Below are positions 38,459 to 48,107 of a stretch of 64,000 bases of DNA, piece by piece. The position numbers and the translations under genes were made by a program. A model generated the notes under the pieces. That model saw only the letters and a list, made by a program, of their open reading frames with translations. It was not told the DNA's origin and made no database searches. Positions within the stretch are counted from its first letter, which is position 1. Every line of letters begins with the position of its first letter. The DNA comes from an uncultured Clostridia bacterium (GTDB lineage Bacteria > Bacillota > Clostridia > TANB77 > CAG-508), in the NCBI GenBank assembly GCA_910589185.1, contig CAJUSU010000002.1:1-64000 (forward strand). Direction: 5' to 3'.

Positions 38459-39700
38459 ATGGTACAAAGAAAAATAAAAGAAATATTTATCATTTTAGTA
38501 TGTTTCAGCTTTTTATTTTATGTATTACCAACTACATCTCAAGCATTTGGCCCGTCAGATGATGTCCTTTATGAAGGAATAGATGTTAGTAACTATCAAG
38601 GTGAAATTGACTTTAAGAAAGTAAAAGAAGCAGGTATTCAAGTAGTATACATTAAAGCAAGCGAAGGTACCTATTACATAGACCCATATTTGGAAAGAAA
38701 CTATCAAAAAGCAAAAGAAAACGGGTTAAAAGTTGGACTATACCATTATGTGGTAGCAAGAAGTGAAGAAGCAGCAAAAAGAGAAGCAAGATTTTTTGTG
38801 GCACGAGCCTCAGGCAAAGACTTAGACTGCAAGTTAGCTATGGACTTTGAAACATTTGGAAGCCTAAATAAATCACAAATCAATAAAATAGGACTTACAT
38901 TTTTAAGAGAAGTAGAAAGGCTAAGTGGTAAACAAGCAATTTTATATAGTAATGCCTACACAGCAAGTAATATATGGTCAGGTGAAAACACGAAATATCC
39001 TCTATGGGTAGCAGAATATGGAGCAGAGCGACCAAGCAATAGTGGTACTTGGAAAAGTTGGGCAGGGTGGCAATATGCTGATAATGGTAGAATAAATGGA
39101 ATTAGGGGATATGTGGATAGAGATAAATTTACAAAAGAAGTATTCTTAGACGACAACTCTACCATTCCACCAGTAGATCCGCCAGATGATGGAGGAGGAA
39201 ATGAGCCAACACCAGAAAAAACAAAAAAGATTACTATTAAGTGGGGGGATACTTTATCAGAACTTGCTGTAAAATACAATACCACAGTATCAGAATTAGT
39301 TAAGTTAAATAATATTGCAAATCCAAATCTCATTTATGCAGGCAATACCTTAATTGTACCAGTGAAAAATACAGGAGGAAATTCTGGCGGAATAGAGATA
39401 TATACTGTACAAAAAGGGGATACTTTATCCCATATTGCACAAAGGTATAATACAACAGTCCAGCAAATAGCATCAGACAACAATATTCAAAATATTCATT
39501 TAATTCATCCCGGACAAAAACTACAAATACGAACTAGCTGTTATGGCGACTGTGGACATAGGCTTTATACTGTCAGAAAAGGGGACACATTATGGAGTAT
39601 TGCTAGAAGGTTTAACACAAGTATTGCCAATATCGTTAGGATTAATCATATCCAAAATCCAAACCGAATTCATCCAGGGCAGATGTTTAGAATAAGGTAG
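38459..39700 (+). CDS. Secreted GH25 lysozyme with three LysM domains
   Basis: A signal peptide (hydrophobic core [16 protein letters not shown], cut near SQA-FG) is followed by a GH25 muramidase: [15 protein letters not shown] with the catalytic-type Asp, [12 protein letters not shown], and [10 protein letters not shown] proline/glycine linker, [14 protein letters not shown], leads to three LysM repeats, each with the G-DTL-x-x-(I/L)A pattern. Start 38459 is taken because a signal peptide begins there behind GAGAGGAG. It cuts its own or other bacteria's peptidoglycan. Confidence 0.92.
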   Translation: MVQRKIKEIFIILVCFSFLFYVLPTTSQAFGPSDDVLYEGIDVSNYQGEIDFKKVKEAGIQVVYIKASEGTYYIDPYLERNYQKAKENGLKVGLYHYVVARSEEAAKREARFFVARASGKDLDCKLAMDFETFGSLNKSQINKIGLTFLREVERLSGKQAILYSNAYTASNIWSGENTKYPLWVAEYGAERPSNSGTWKSWAGWQYADNGRINGIRGYVDRDKFTKEVFLDDNSTIPPVDPPDDGGGNEPTPEKTKKITIKWGDTLSELAVKYNTTVSELVKLNNIANPNLIYAGNTLIVPVKNTGGNSGGIEIYTVQKGDTLSHIAQRYNTTVQQIASDNNIQNIHLIHPGQKLQIRTSCYGDCGHRLYTVRKGDTLWSIARRFNTSIANIVRINHIQNPNRIHPGQMFRIR

Positions 39701-39761
39701 CACAAAATTATGTAACCTTTCATAAAATACAATATGATGAATTTAAAACTAGGAGGTACTT

Positions 39762-40505
39762 ATGAAAGAAGTATTAAAACTAAAGAAAGTAAGCAAAAGG
39801 TACCAAGCGAAAAATGGAGAAGTAGAAGCTTTATCTAATATTAGTTTTGACGTCAAAGAAGGCGAATTTGTCAGCATTATAGGTCCAAGCGGATGCGGAA
39901 AATCAACACTCCTTTCCATTATTGCAGGATTAGAACCAAAAACAGAAGGGGATATCCAAATAGATGGAAACACAGGGTATATGCTTCAGAAAGATAGTTT
40001 ATTAGAATGGAGAAGCATTTATGACAATGTTTTATTTGGCCTAGAAATAGGTCATAAGAAAACAAAGGAAAATGAAGCATATGTATTAGAACTACTCAAA
40101 AAATATGGACTCTATGAATTCAAAGACAAATATCCAACCCAACTTTCCGGAGGAATGAGGCAAAGAGCAGCACTTATTAGAACACTTGCTATCAAGCCGA
40201 ATATACTATTGTTAGACGAAGCCTTTTCCGCATTAGATTATCAAACTAGAATTATGGTTACCAATGATATCTTTCAAATATTGAAAAATGAAAATATAAC
40301 AGCTGTCATAGTAACACACGACATATCAGAAGCAATTAGTATGTCAGACAGAGTAGTAGTGCTATCGAAAAGACCAGCAACAGTCAAAAATATATACAAT
40401 ATTGAATTTGAAATGGATAATAGAAATCCTATCAATTGTAGAGAAAGCCCTAAATTTAGCAAATACTTTGACACAATATGGAAGGAGCTAGATGTACATG
40501 CGTGA
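39762..40505 (+). CDS. ABC transporter ATP-binding protein, NitT/TauT type
   Basis: This 247-residue ATPase has Walker A GPSGCGKSTL near residue 45, the signature LSGGMRQRAALIRTLA near 128 and Walker B LLLDEAFSALD. MLQKDSLLEWRSIYDNV is the Q-loop region, and the W-R there is typical of the nitrate/taurine/aliphatic sulfonate and thiamine-precursor group. GGAGG precedes the start. It overlaps the permease gene by 14 bases. Confidence 0.92.
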   Translation: MKEVLKLKKVSKRYQAKNGEVEALSNISFDVKEGEFVSIIGPSGCGKSTLLSIIAGLEPKTEGDIQIDGNTGYMLQKDSLLEWRSIYDNVLFGLEIGHKKTKENEAYVLELLKKYGLYEFKDKYPTQLSGGMRQRAALIRTLAIKPNILLLDEAFSALDYQTRIMVTNDIFQILKNENITAVIVTHDISEAISMSDRVVVLSKRPATVKNIYNIEFEMDNRNPINCRESPKFSKYFDTIWKELDVHA

Positions 40506-41310
40506 AAAAAACATATCAGAGGATAGAAAAAAATACTTAAGAAAAGTAAAAAAAGGAAAAATAGCAGTAATTGTTACCCAATTACTCATTCTACTCCTAT
40601 TTATAATAGGATGGGAAATCCTTGCGAATCAAGGAATAATCGATAGTTTCATCACAAGCCAACCTTCTAGAATTTTAAACACATTTTTAAATTTATCATC
40701 CAACGGATTATTAGAACACTTAGGAGTTACCCTAACAGAAACCTTAATTGGTTTCATTTCTGGTGTTCTCTTAGGAATTGCCATTGCCATTTGCCTATGG
40801 TGGTCACCATTTTTATCAAAAGTGTCAGAGCCATACTTGGTAGTATTAAATAGTCTGCCAAAAGTTGCACTTGGCCCAGTTATCATTATTTGGGTAGGTG
40901 CAGGAATGGGAGCTATTATCACAATGGGGCTTGCAATTTCCTTAATTGTAACTGTGTTGGAAATTTTAAATGGCTTTTTAAATACAGACAAAGAATTAAT
41001 CAAAATGGCGCAGACCTTTGGAGCAAGCAAACTCCAAACGTTAACGAAAATTGTTATTCCTGCTAATATTACTACCTTTTTTAACTCATTAAAAGTTAAC
41101 ATTGGTTTATCATTAGTAGGAGTAATTACAGGAGAATTCCTAGTATCTAAAGCAGGTTTAGGATACCTAATTGTTTATGGTGGTCAGGTATTCCAACTAG
41201 ATTTAGTTATGACAGGTGTGATTATTCTAGCTATTATGGCTGCTGTTATTTATGAAGCAATTATACTTCTAGAAAAATTTGTGATGAAGAAAATGTCAAA
41301 GAAAGGATGA
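40492..41310 (+). CDS. ABC transporter permease, NitT/TauT (SsuC-like) type
   Basis: This 272-residue membrane protein has about six transmembrane segments. The first is near residues 20-45, and the EAA loop is in MAQTFGASKLQTLTKIVIPANI near residue 170. LNSLPKVALGPVIIIWVG is the family signature before it. It overlaps the ATPase before it and the binding protein after it (ATGA junction), a coupled three-gene operon. Confidence 0.92.
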   Translation: MYMREKNISEDRKKYLRKVKKGKIAVIVTQLLILLLFIIGWEILANQGIIDSFITSQPSRILNTFLNLSSNGLLEHLGVTLTETLIGFISGVLLGIAIAICLWWSPFLSKVSEPYLVVLNSLPKVALGPVIIIWVGAGMGAIITMGLAISLIVTVLEILNGFLNTDKELIKMAQTFGASKLQTLTKIVIPANITTFFNSLKVNIGLSLVGVITGEFLVSKAGLGYLIVYGGQVFQLDLVMTGVIILAIMAAVIYEAIILLEKFVMKKMSKKG

Positions 41311-42332
41311 AAAACTTGAAAAAATATTTAATTACTATTTTAGTTATTGCAGTAGTAGCAGTTGTAATGACTACTTGCATATTATTAAATAAAAAGGAAG
41401 AGACAGCAGAATTAAAAACAATTCGTGTAAACGAAGTAACACGTTCTGTATTCTATGCGCCACAATATGTAGCTATTAACAATGGTTACTTTGAAGAAGA
41501 GGGGCTAAAAATAGAATTAACAACTGGTCAAGGAGCTGACAAAGTAATGACAGCAGTCTTAGCAGGTCAAAGTGATATAGGATTTGCCGGACCAGAAGCT
41601 TCTATTTATGTATATAACGAAGGAAAAGAAGACCATACACAAGTATTTGCACAAATGACGCAAAAAGATGGTTCTTTCTTAGTAAGCAAAGAAAAAACAG
41701 ATAAATTTAGTTGGCAAGATTTAAAAGGAAAAACTGTTATCCCTGGAAGAAAGGGTGGAGTTCCTTATATGACTTTTGAATATGTACTTAAGAAAAATGG
41801 ATTAAATCCACAAAAGGACTTAGTATTAGATGACAGTATCAAATTCGACTTAATGGCAGGAGCTTTTGCAGGTGGAGATGCAGAATATGTAACACTATTT
41901 GAGCCAACAGCTTCCATGACAGAAGCAGCAGGAAAAGGTTATGTAGTAGCGTCAGTAGGAGAAGCATCAGGAGAAATTCCATATACAGCTTATTTCGCAA
42001 AGAAAAGCTACATGGAACAAAATTCAGAAGTTATCCAAGGATTTACAAATGCCATTTATAAAGGAGAAAAATGGGTGAAAGAACATACCGCAGCAGAAAT
42101 TGTAGAAGTAATTAAAGACTTTTTCCCAGATACAGATGTAAAAATGCTTGAAGCAGCTGTTCAAAGCTATATGGACATTGACGCTTGGAAAAGCGATCCT
42201 ATTTTGAAAAAGGAATCTTTTGACTTACTTCAAACTGTAATGAAAGAAGCAGGAGAATTAGAAAAAGAAGGAGACTATGACAAAATAGTTAATAATAGCT
42301 ATGCAGAAAAAGCAATTAAAGAAGTAAAATAG
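41307..42332 (+). CDS. ABC transporter substrate-binding protein, NMT1/THI5-like
   Basis: This 341-residue exported protein has an N-terminal hydrophobic segment ending near TTC, a weak lipobox. The periplasmic-binding fold begins IRVNEVTRSVFYAPQYVAINNGYF-like: the region Y-A-P-Q-Y-V-A-I-x-x-G-Y-F-x-x-x-G is the NMT1/THI5 signature. DLKGKTVIPGRKGGVP follows. Substrate could be a pyrimidine thiamine precursor, taurine, sulfonate or nitrate; the neighbourhood does not decide. Confidence 0.88.
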   Translation: MKNLKKYLITILVIAVVAVVMTTCILLNKKEETAELKTIRVNEVTRSVFYAPQYVAINNGYFEEEGLKIELTTGQGADKVMTAVLAGQSDIGFAGPEASIYVYNEGKEDHTQVFAQMTQKDGSFLVSKEKTDKFSWQDLKGKTVIPGRKGGVPYMTFEYVLKKNGLNPQKDLVLDDSIKFDLMAGAFAGGDAEYVTLFEPTASMTEAAGKGYVVASVGEASGEIPYTAYFAKKSYMEQNSEVIQGFTNAIYKGEKWVKEHTAAEIVEVIKDFFPDTDVKMLEAAVQSYMDIDAWKSDPILKKESFDLLQTVMKEAGELEKEGDYDKIVNNSYAEKAIKEVK

Positions 42333-42342
42333 AAAATGATAT

Positions 42343-42517
42343 TTCGTCGACCTATGATAGTGTAAAAACACTGGGAGGTCGACGAATTTTCAAATATGCC
42401 TGTGGAGAGCATTTTAGGAAGAAGCTAGAATTTTTAATAATAAAAATAGATAAAATTGGTTACATCGACGAAAATAAGTGATATAATTTAGAAAATTCAA
42501 GGTGTTTAGAGGTACCT
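42343..42517 (+). promoter_or_regulatory. Leader of CRISPR array 2
   Basis: A perfect inverted repeat, TTCGTCGACC (42343-42352) with GGTCGACGAA (42377-42386), is followed by TCGACGAA near 42465 and a promoter TTACAT (42460-42465)-16-TATAAT (42482-42487). It matches the leader of array 1 in content and spacing although the arrays are 5.8 kb apart. Confidence 0.72.
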
Positions 42518-43797
42518 ATTTTAATGTAAATATATTAGAATTTAAAGTTAATTAAAAACCCCCTCTTTATTAATTTACGTACATTTTAATGTAAATATAT
42601 TAGAATTTAAAGTAAGTAGTAATGGTGATAGATGGCTTAGCAATGTAATTTTAATGTAAATATATTAGAATTTAAAGTTCTCTGAATTAGAACTTGAAAA
42701 GGTAACAAATGTATTTTAATGTAAATATATTAGAATTTAAAGTTTGAATGGAAAGAAGTTATATGAAATGTAGTGCATTTTAATGTAAATATATTAGAAT
42801 TTAAAGAATTACAATGATGGCAAGCTTAGGCTTTTTGTAATAATTTTAATGTAAATATATTAGAATTTAAAGGAGCTTTATAACAGTTATGATACATATG
42901 CAAAAATGAATTTTAATGTAAATATATTAGAATTTAAAGACAGAGAGATCGTAATTACAGTTTATATAAATGGATTTTAATGTAAATATATTAGAATTTA
43001 AAGGCACCTTGCTGTTCTGCTTCCATATCTTTTCTTGAATTTTAATGTAAATATATTAGAATTTAAAGTAAATATGCGATTTGTTCGTAAGTAAAAGGAC
43101 TTCTTGATTTTAATGTAAATATATTAGAATTTAAAGCAAACAAATATAAATAAATCTATTACTCATTATTTATTTTAATGTAAGTATATTAGAATTTAAA
43201 GGTGTCAGCACCGGACGGAAAATCACTTCACCTGTAATTTTAATGTAAGTATATTAGAATTTAAAGTTTTTTATATTTGACGGCAAATCCTTTACAAATG
43301 TCTGATTTTAATGTAAGTATATTAGAATTTAAAGACTGATAATGCAGAACTTATTGACTCACTAGATTCTAGATTTTAATGTAAATATATTAGAATTTAA
43401 AGTCTACTAAATAATACTTTTTTTATGTGACACTCTTTATTTTAATGCAAATATATTAGAATTTAAAGATGAAGTTATTGCAAGTATTTAGATAATCTGC
43501 TTTTGTTTTAATTTAAATATATTAGAATTTAAAGCAAGATTGCGAGAAATATGCACAATCAATAGAAAACAGTTTTAATTTAAATATATTAGAATTTAAA
43601 TTTTATGACAGCATTGTCAGCTTCTTTTACTTTTATATTTTAATTTAAGTATATTAGAATTTAAAATTTGAAATGCCATCTTCTGTGTATATACTTGTGA
43701 ATATTTTAATGTAAATATATTAGAATTTAAAGACTCTTTCTTACACTTATCACATATTCTTTTTCTTGTTTCAATCTAAATATATTAGAACCCAAAC
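42518..43797 (+). CRISPR. CRISPR array 2, type I-B, 19 spacers
   Basis: Twenty 30-base repeats start at 42518 and follow at intervals of about 65. They begin ATTTTAATGT, have AAATATATTA in the middle and end GAATTTAAAG. Repeats 11-13 have a G in the middle block, repeats 16 and 17 revert towards the array 1 form (starting GTTTTAATTT), and the last (43768) is strongly degenerate. The distal end is therefore on the right. There are no cas genes nearby; it must be served by the operon at 28-36.5 kb. It shares the last 20 bases of repeat with array 1. Confidence 0.97.
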
Positions 43798-43864
43798 TCA
43801 AAAAATAGAAATTCTTTAGTAAAATATTTAATAAAAAAACACTGGAAAATTTCCAACAAATTTC

Positions 43865-43893
43865 TTGCAATTTCGACTAAAGAAAATTATAAT
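43865..43893 (+). promoter_or_regulatory. Promoter of the NrdD-like gene
   Basis: TTGCAA (43865-43870), 17 bases, TATAAT (43888-43893). Translation begins at 43955. Confidence 0.75.
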
Positions 43894-43954
43894 AAAGGTA
43901 TCAAAAAGAGAGAAAGTCCCAAAACAAAAATAAAAAAGTAAGGGGAAATAAAAT

Positions 43955-46126
43955 TTGCAAGTAATAAAAAGAGATGGAAGAGTAGTTGAATTTAATATAG
44001 AAAGAATAGTTAAGGCGGTAACAAAAGCTATGGCGCAAACACCAGAAGGAATAGATATCGACTTAGCTAACAAAATAGCGATATCTGTACAAAAACAATT
44101 TGAAGATAAGCCACAAACTACAGTTTATGAAATTCAAGATGCTGTAGAAAAAAAGTTAATGGCATCTGCTAGAAAAGAAGTAGCCCAAAGTTATATTACA
44201 TATCGCTATAATCGAGATGTAGCAAGAAAATCCAAAACGAAAGAAGTATTTTTAGATATCATTAGTGCCAAAGCAAATGAAGGAAATAAAGAGACATTCA
44301 GTAGAAATACAGATACTCCTACTGGTATGATGATGAAATTTGCATCAGAAACAACAAAGCCATTTGTAGATGACTTTTTATTATCTCGTGAAGCAAGAGA
44401 AGCAGTAAAAAATAATTATATTTTTGTTCATAACGAAGACTATTACCCAACTAAATCTTTAACTTGTCTACAACACCCCCTAAACAAAATATTAGAAAAT
44501 GGATTTAATATAGGAACAAGTAGTTCGAGACCAGCACAAAGAATTGAAGCAGCATGCGCACTGGCATTTATCACTATGGGAATTGTTCAAAACGAAATGC
44601 ACGGAGGACAGGCTATACCTGCATTTGACTATTATTTAGCACCATATGTTAAAATGACTTTTCGTGAAGAAGTAGAAAAAATTGCAAATTTATTAGGAAA
44701 AGATTTATCAGACTTATTAGATTATCAACCAGAAGAATATATTACTAAAGACTTAAATAAATTGACAGGAAAACAAAGAGACTTACAAGCAGCAATGAAT
44801 AATACAGTATTTCGTGTACATCAAGCAATAGAGGGTTTTATTCATAATATGAATACGATCCATTCTAAAGGTGGAAACCAAGTAGTAGATAGTAATATTA
44901 ATTATGGAACAGACACTTCCCCAGAAGGAAGGTGTATTATCAGGGAATTGCTGCTTTCCACAGAGCAAGGAATAGGCAACCAAGAAACACCAACTTATCC
45001 AACTCAAATTTGGAAGAAAAAGAGAGGAATTAATTATTTACCACAAGATAAAAACTATGATTTATATCAATTAGCCTGCCAAATTGCAAGTAAACGCTAC
45101 ATGCCAAACTTTTTAAACTTAGACGCAAGTTTCAACCAAAACGAAAATTGGCAGGAGAAAGACAGTAACAGATATCAATACGAATGTGCAGTCATGAGAG
45201 GAAGAACAAGAGTATTTGAAAATAGACATGGTGAAAAGACAGCTATAGGAAGAGGAAATCTTTCATACACCACTATAAATTTACCTAAAATTGCTATAAA
45301 ATCAGCCATAGAAGCACAAGAAAAGTTAGGGATTTCTTTTGAACTAGGCAAGGTGTCAAACAGAGTAATACCAGATTCTTACCATAAAACCGTAAAAAAG
45401 ATTTTTATACAAAAATTAGAAGAATATGCAGAAATAGCAGGAAAACAATTATACGAAAGATACAACTTTCAATGTACAGCAATTGCTAAACAATTTCCTC
45501 TTCTTATGTCAGGGCTATGGCAAGAAAGTGAAAAATTGAAAGCATTTGACAAAACTGCTGCTGTTTTAAAACATGGAACTTTAAGTATCGGTTATATAGG
45601 ACTAGCAGAATGCCTAGCTGCATTAACAGGAAAACACCATGGAGAAACGAAAGAAGCCCAAGAACTAGGAATAGAAATAATTACAGATTTAGAAGAAATA
45701 GCAATGCAATTATCAGAAAAATATAATTTAAATTATAATATAATTGCTACTTCACATTCAAAGTTACAAGAAAAGTTTTTAAAAAGAGATCAAAATAAAT
45801 TTGGAATAATTATAGGAGTAACAGATAAAGAAGCATATACCAATGGAAATTCCTTACCAGCAGATTATAAGGGAACTCTAGAAGAAAAAGCTAAAATAGA
45901 AGGTCCGTATCATAAGCTAACTAAAGGAGGAAATAAGTTCTGGGCAATAATGGAAACACAAGAGATAGAAAATCCAGAAAGCTTACAGAAATTAGCAGAT
46001 CTAATAGAACAATATGATATCGGTTATACCAGTGTTCAAGTAAAGAAAATGCAATGCTCACATTGCGGCTATGAAAGTACTAATTTTCATTTAGAAAATT
46101 GCCCAAAGTGTGGAAACAATCTCTGA
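43955..46126 (+). CDS. nrdD: Anaerobic ribonucleotide reductase NrdD-like protein lacking key residues
   Basis: It starts at TTG 43955 behind AAGGGG. Residues 1-90 form an ATP-cone (VIKRDGRVVEFNIERIVKA). The reductase barrel follows (NIGTSSSRPAQRIEAACALAFI, GNLSYTTINLPKIA), then a zinc finger, CSHCGYESTNFHLENCPKCG. Two oddities stand out. Where class III enzymes have M-G-C-R-T-R-V, this has MRGRTRV near residue 413, so the catalytic cysteine is Gly. The protein also stops right after the zinc site, so the C-terminal glycyl-radical loop (R-V/I-x-GY) is absent. No nrdG is nearby. It may be a regulatory or inactive paralogue, or depend on another chain. Confidence 0.8.
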   Translation: MQVIKRDGRVVEFNIERIVKAVTKAMAQTPEGIDIDLANKIAISVQKQFEDKPQTTVYEIQDAVEKKLMASARKEVAQSYITYRYNRDVARKSKTKEVFLDIISAKANEGNKETFSRNTDTPTGMMMKFASETTKPFVDDFLLSREAREAVKNNYIFVHNEDYYPTKSLTCLQHPLNKILENGFNIGTSSSRPAQRIEAACALAFITMGIVQNEMHGGQAIPAFDYYLAPYVKMTFREEVEKIANLLGKDLSDLLDYQPEEYITKDLNKLTGKQRDLQAAMNNTVFRVHQAIEGFIHNMNTIHSKGGNQVVDSNINYGTDTSPEGRCIIRELLLSTEQGIGNQETPTYPTQIWKKKRGINYLPQDKNYDLYQLACQIASKRYMPNFLNLDASFNQNENWQEKDSNRYQYECAVMRGRTRVFENRHGEKTAIGRGNLSYTTINLPKIAIKSAIEAQEKLGISFELGKVSNRVIPDSYHKTVKKIFIQKLEEYAEIAGKQLYERYNFQCTAIAKQFPLLMSGLWQESEKLKAFDKTAAVLKHGTLSIGYIGLAECLAALTGKHHGETKEAQELGIEIITDLEEIAMQLSEKYNLNYNIIATSHSKLQEKFLKRDQNKFGIIIGVTDKEAYTNGNSLPADYKGTLEEKAKIEGPYHKLTKGGNKFWAIMETQEIENPESLQKLADLIEQYDIGYTSVQVKKMQCSHCGYESTNFHLENCPKCGNNL

Positions 46127-46178
46127 TTTCATAAAAAATTATAATCTATAATTTAAAATAAAAATGGGAGGAAAAAGA

Positions 46179-47126
46179 ATGAACCAAATTAAAGTTTTTG
46201 CTTGTCCAACAGCTGAGAAATTTACAAAAGAAGTTTGTGAAAGTCTAGAATTACCAATGGGAGAGGTAGAGTGTTACAAATTTGCGAACGATAATAACTT
46301 TGTACAATACAAAGAGACTGTCAGAGAACAAGACATTTATCTAATTCAAACTACTCAGCCACCAGTTAATGAAAGAATTATGGAATTACTCATCATGGTA
46401 GATGCTGCTAAAAGAGCATCAGCAGGAAGAATTAATGTAGTATTACCATATTTTATCTATTCTAGATCAGACAAAAAGGATCAGCCACGTGTGCCAGTAA
46501 CAGCAAGATTATTGGCAGAATTATTAGAAGCAGCAGGAGTAGACAGAATAATCACATGCGATTTACACAATCCAGCCATTCAAGCATACTTTAATATCCC
46601 TTGTGACCGTCTAACAGGACAACATTTGTTACAATCTTATTTTGACGCTAAAGATATTGAAAACAAAGTGGTTATTGCAACAGATGCAGGAAGTTCTAAA
46701 AAAGCCTATAAGTATTCTACATATTTCAAATGTCCAATGGCTCTTATTGACAAAAGGAGAGCAGGAAATGATGATAAAGCAGTTGCAGCTAATATTATAG
46801 GAGAGGTAAAAGACCAAACAGCTCTTATCTTTGATGATGAAGTTAGTACAGCAGGAACTATGGTAGAGGCAGCAAGAATTTTAAAAGAAAATGGAGCAAA
46901 AGAAATCTATGCAGCTTGTACGCATGGAATCTTATGCGGACCAGCAATTGACAGAATACAAAACTCACCAATCAAAGAATTAGTCATAACCAATACGGTA
47001 CCATTAACAGAAGAGAAACAAATAGAGAAGATAAAAGTATTATCTATAGCTCCACTATTTGCAGAAGCAATCAAAAGGATAAACGAAGCAAAACCATTAG
47101 GAGATTTATTTGAATTTGATAAATAA
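46179..47126 (+). CDS. prs: Ribose-phosphate pyrophosphokinase
   Basis: This 315-residue PRPP synthase has RVPVTARLLAELLEAAGVDRIITCDLHNPAIQ with the flexible-loop and Mg-binding His region, and the PRPP loop IFDDEVSTAGTMVEAA near residue 220. It makes PRPP for nucleotide, histidine and tryptophan synthesis. GGGAGG lies between an upstream in-frame ATG (46164) and ATG 46179, so the latter is the start. It follows the NrdD-like gene by about 50 bases, and both belong to nucleotide supply. Confidence 0.93.
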   Translation: MNQIKVFACPTAEKFTKEVCESLELPMGEVECYKFANDNNFVQYKETVREQDIYLIQTTQPPVNERIMELLIMVDAAKRASAGRINVVLPYFIYSRSDKKDQPRVPVTARLLAELLEAAGVDRIITCDLHNPAIQAYFNIPCDRLTGQHLLQSYFDAKDIENKVVIATDAGSSKKAYKYSTYFKCPMALIDKRRAGNDDKAVAANIIGEVKDQTALIFDDEVSTAGTMVEAARILKENGAKEIYAACTHGILCGPAIDRIQNSPIKELVITNTVPLTEEKQIEKIKVLSIAPLFAEAIKRINEAKPLGDLFEFDK

Positions 47127-47140
47127 AGCTAGACAACCTA

Positions 47141-47169
47141 TTGACAAAATTCATGGATAAATGTATAAT
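47141..47169 (+). promoter_or_regulatory. Consensus promoter of rpsU
   Basis: TTGACA (47141-47146), 17 bases, TATAAT (47164-47169). The 5' leader contains GTACGA/TCGTAC arms near 47177-47202. Confidence 0.85.
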
Positions 47170-47256
47170 ATGTAACGTACGAAAGTTTAGAAATATCGTA
47201 CAACAAGAAAATCCCACACGTAAGAGTGTAATTACTGAAGGGAGGGGAATAAAATT

Positions 47257-47427
47257 ATGTCAGAAGTTAAAGTTAATAATGGAAATATAGAAGATGCCTT
47301 AAAAAGATTTAAAAGACAATGCGCAAGAAATGGAGTATTGCAAGAAGTTAGAAAAAGAGAACATTATGAAAAACCAAGCGTAAAAAGAAAAAAGAAATCA
47401 GAGGCAGCTAGAAAAAGAAAATTCTAA
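47257..47427 (+). CDS. rpsU: Small ribosomal subunit protein bS21
   Basis: This 56-residue basic protein, [19 protein letters not shown] at the start, has the S21 core [21 protein letters not shown] and a lysine/arginine-rich tail. GGAGGGG lies ahead of ATG 47257. It is followed by a terminator and then yqeY, the usual neighbour of rpsU. Confidence 0.95.
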   Translation: MSEVKVNNGNIEDALKRFKRQCARNGVLQEVRKREHYEKPSVKRKKKSEAARKRKF

Positions 47428-47439
47428 GAAAAAATGGGA

Positions 47440-47477
47440 GGGTTGAAAGTTAGATAAATAATTTTCAACCCTTTTTT
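47440..47477 (+). terminator. Terminator/attenuator between rpsU and yqeY
   Basis: GGGTTGAAA (47440-47448) pairs with TTTCAACCC (47463-47471), followed by six Ts. The T-run abuts the ribosome site of yqeY, so partial read-through is likely needed for its expression. Confidence 0.85.
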
Positions 47478-47496
47478 GAAAAAAGGAGAGAAAAGT

Positions 47497-47937
47497 ATGC
47501 TAAAAGAAAAATTATTAGAAGACTTAAAAGAATCTATGAAAGACAAAAATGTAACTCGTAAAAATGTAGTACAAATGGTAAGAGCAGCAGTTTTGCAAGT
47601 AGAAAAAGACAAGCAAATAGAAGTAACAGATGAACAAATTGTAGAAATTATTGCAAAAGAAGCTAAAAAAAGAAGAGACTCCATACCAGACTATAAAAAA
47701 AGTGGAAGAGAAGATTTATTAAAACAAATTAATGAAGAAATCGCTATTCTAGAAGAATACTTACCAGAGCAATTATCACAAGAAGAAATAGAACAAAAAG
47801 TAAAAGAGATTATACAAGAAGTAGGTGCTAGTTCTATAAAAGATATGGGAATGGTAATGAAAACAGCAAAAGAAAGATTAGGAGCATCCGCTGATGGAAA
47901 AGCAATCAATGATGCAGCTAAAAAATTATTAAGTTAA
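47497..47937 (+). CDS. yqeY: GatB/YqeY domain protein
   Basis: This 146-residue helical protein has VTRKNVVQMVRAAVLQVEKDK, RRDSIPDYKKSGREDLL and IKDMGMVMKTAKERLGASADG, all YqeY signatures. ATG 47497 is preferred over an in-frame TTG at 47476 because AAAGGAG stands between them. It resembles the tRNA-binding tail of GatB; its exact role is not settled. Confidence 0.92.
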   Translation: MLKEKLLEDLKESMKDKNVTRKNVVQMVRAAVLQVEKDKQIEVTDEQIVEIIAKEAKKRRDSIPDYKKSGREDLLKQINEEIAILEEYLPEQLSQEEIEQKVKEIIQEVGASSIKDMGMVMKTAKERLGASADGKAINDAAKKLLS

Positions 47938-47947
47938 TAAAAATGAG

Positions 47948-47980
47948 AAATGTGAAATCAGCAATGATTTTACATTTTTT
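47948..47980 (+). terminator. Terminator after yqeY
   Basis: AAATGTGAAATCA and TGATTTTACATTT pair around GCAA and are followed by Ts. Confidence 0.85.
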
Positions 47981-48029
47981 GCATTTAAGAAGCATATAGA
48001 AAATTTACTCTAATTTTTCATAAATCAAC

Positions 48030-48059
48030 TTGTATAAATTTACAAAAATAGATTATAAT
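48030..48059 (+). promoter_or_regulatory. Promoter of the M16 peptidase pair
   Basis: TTGTAT (48030-48035), 18 bases, TATAAT (48054-48059). Confidence 0.6.
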
Positions 48060-48107
48060 GTAAATATGCGTTAGCGAAATCAAAGATAAAAGAAAAGAGG
48101 AAAAAAC

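Noticed and set aside
43955..46140. Read-through or frameshift to restore the glycyl-radical end of NrdD
   Set aside because: No frame after the stop codes for an R-x-x-GY motif, and no CGG occurs near the end.
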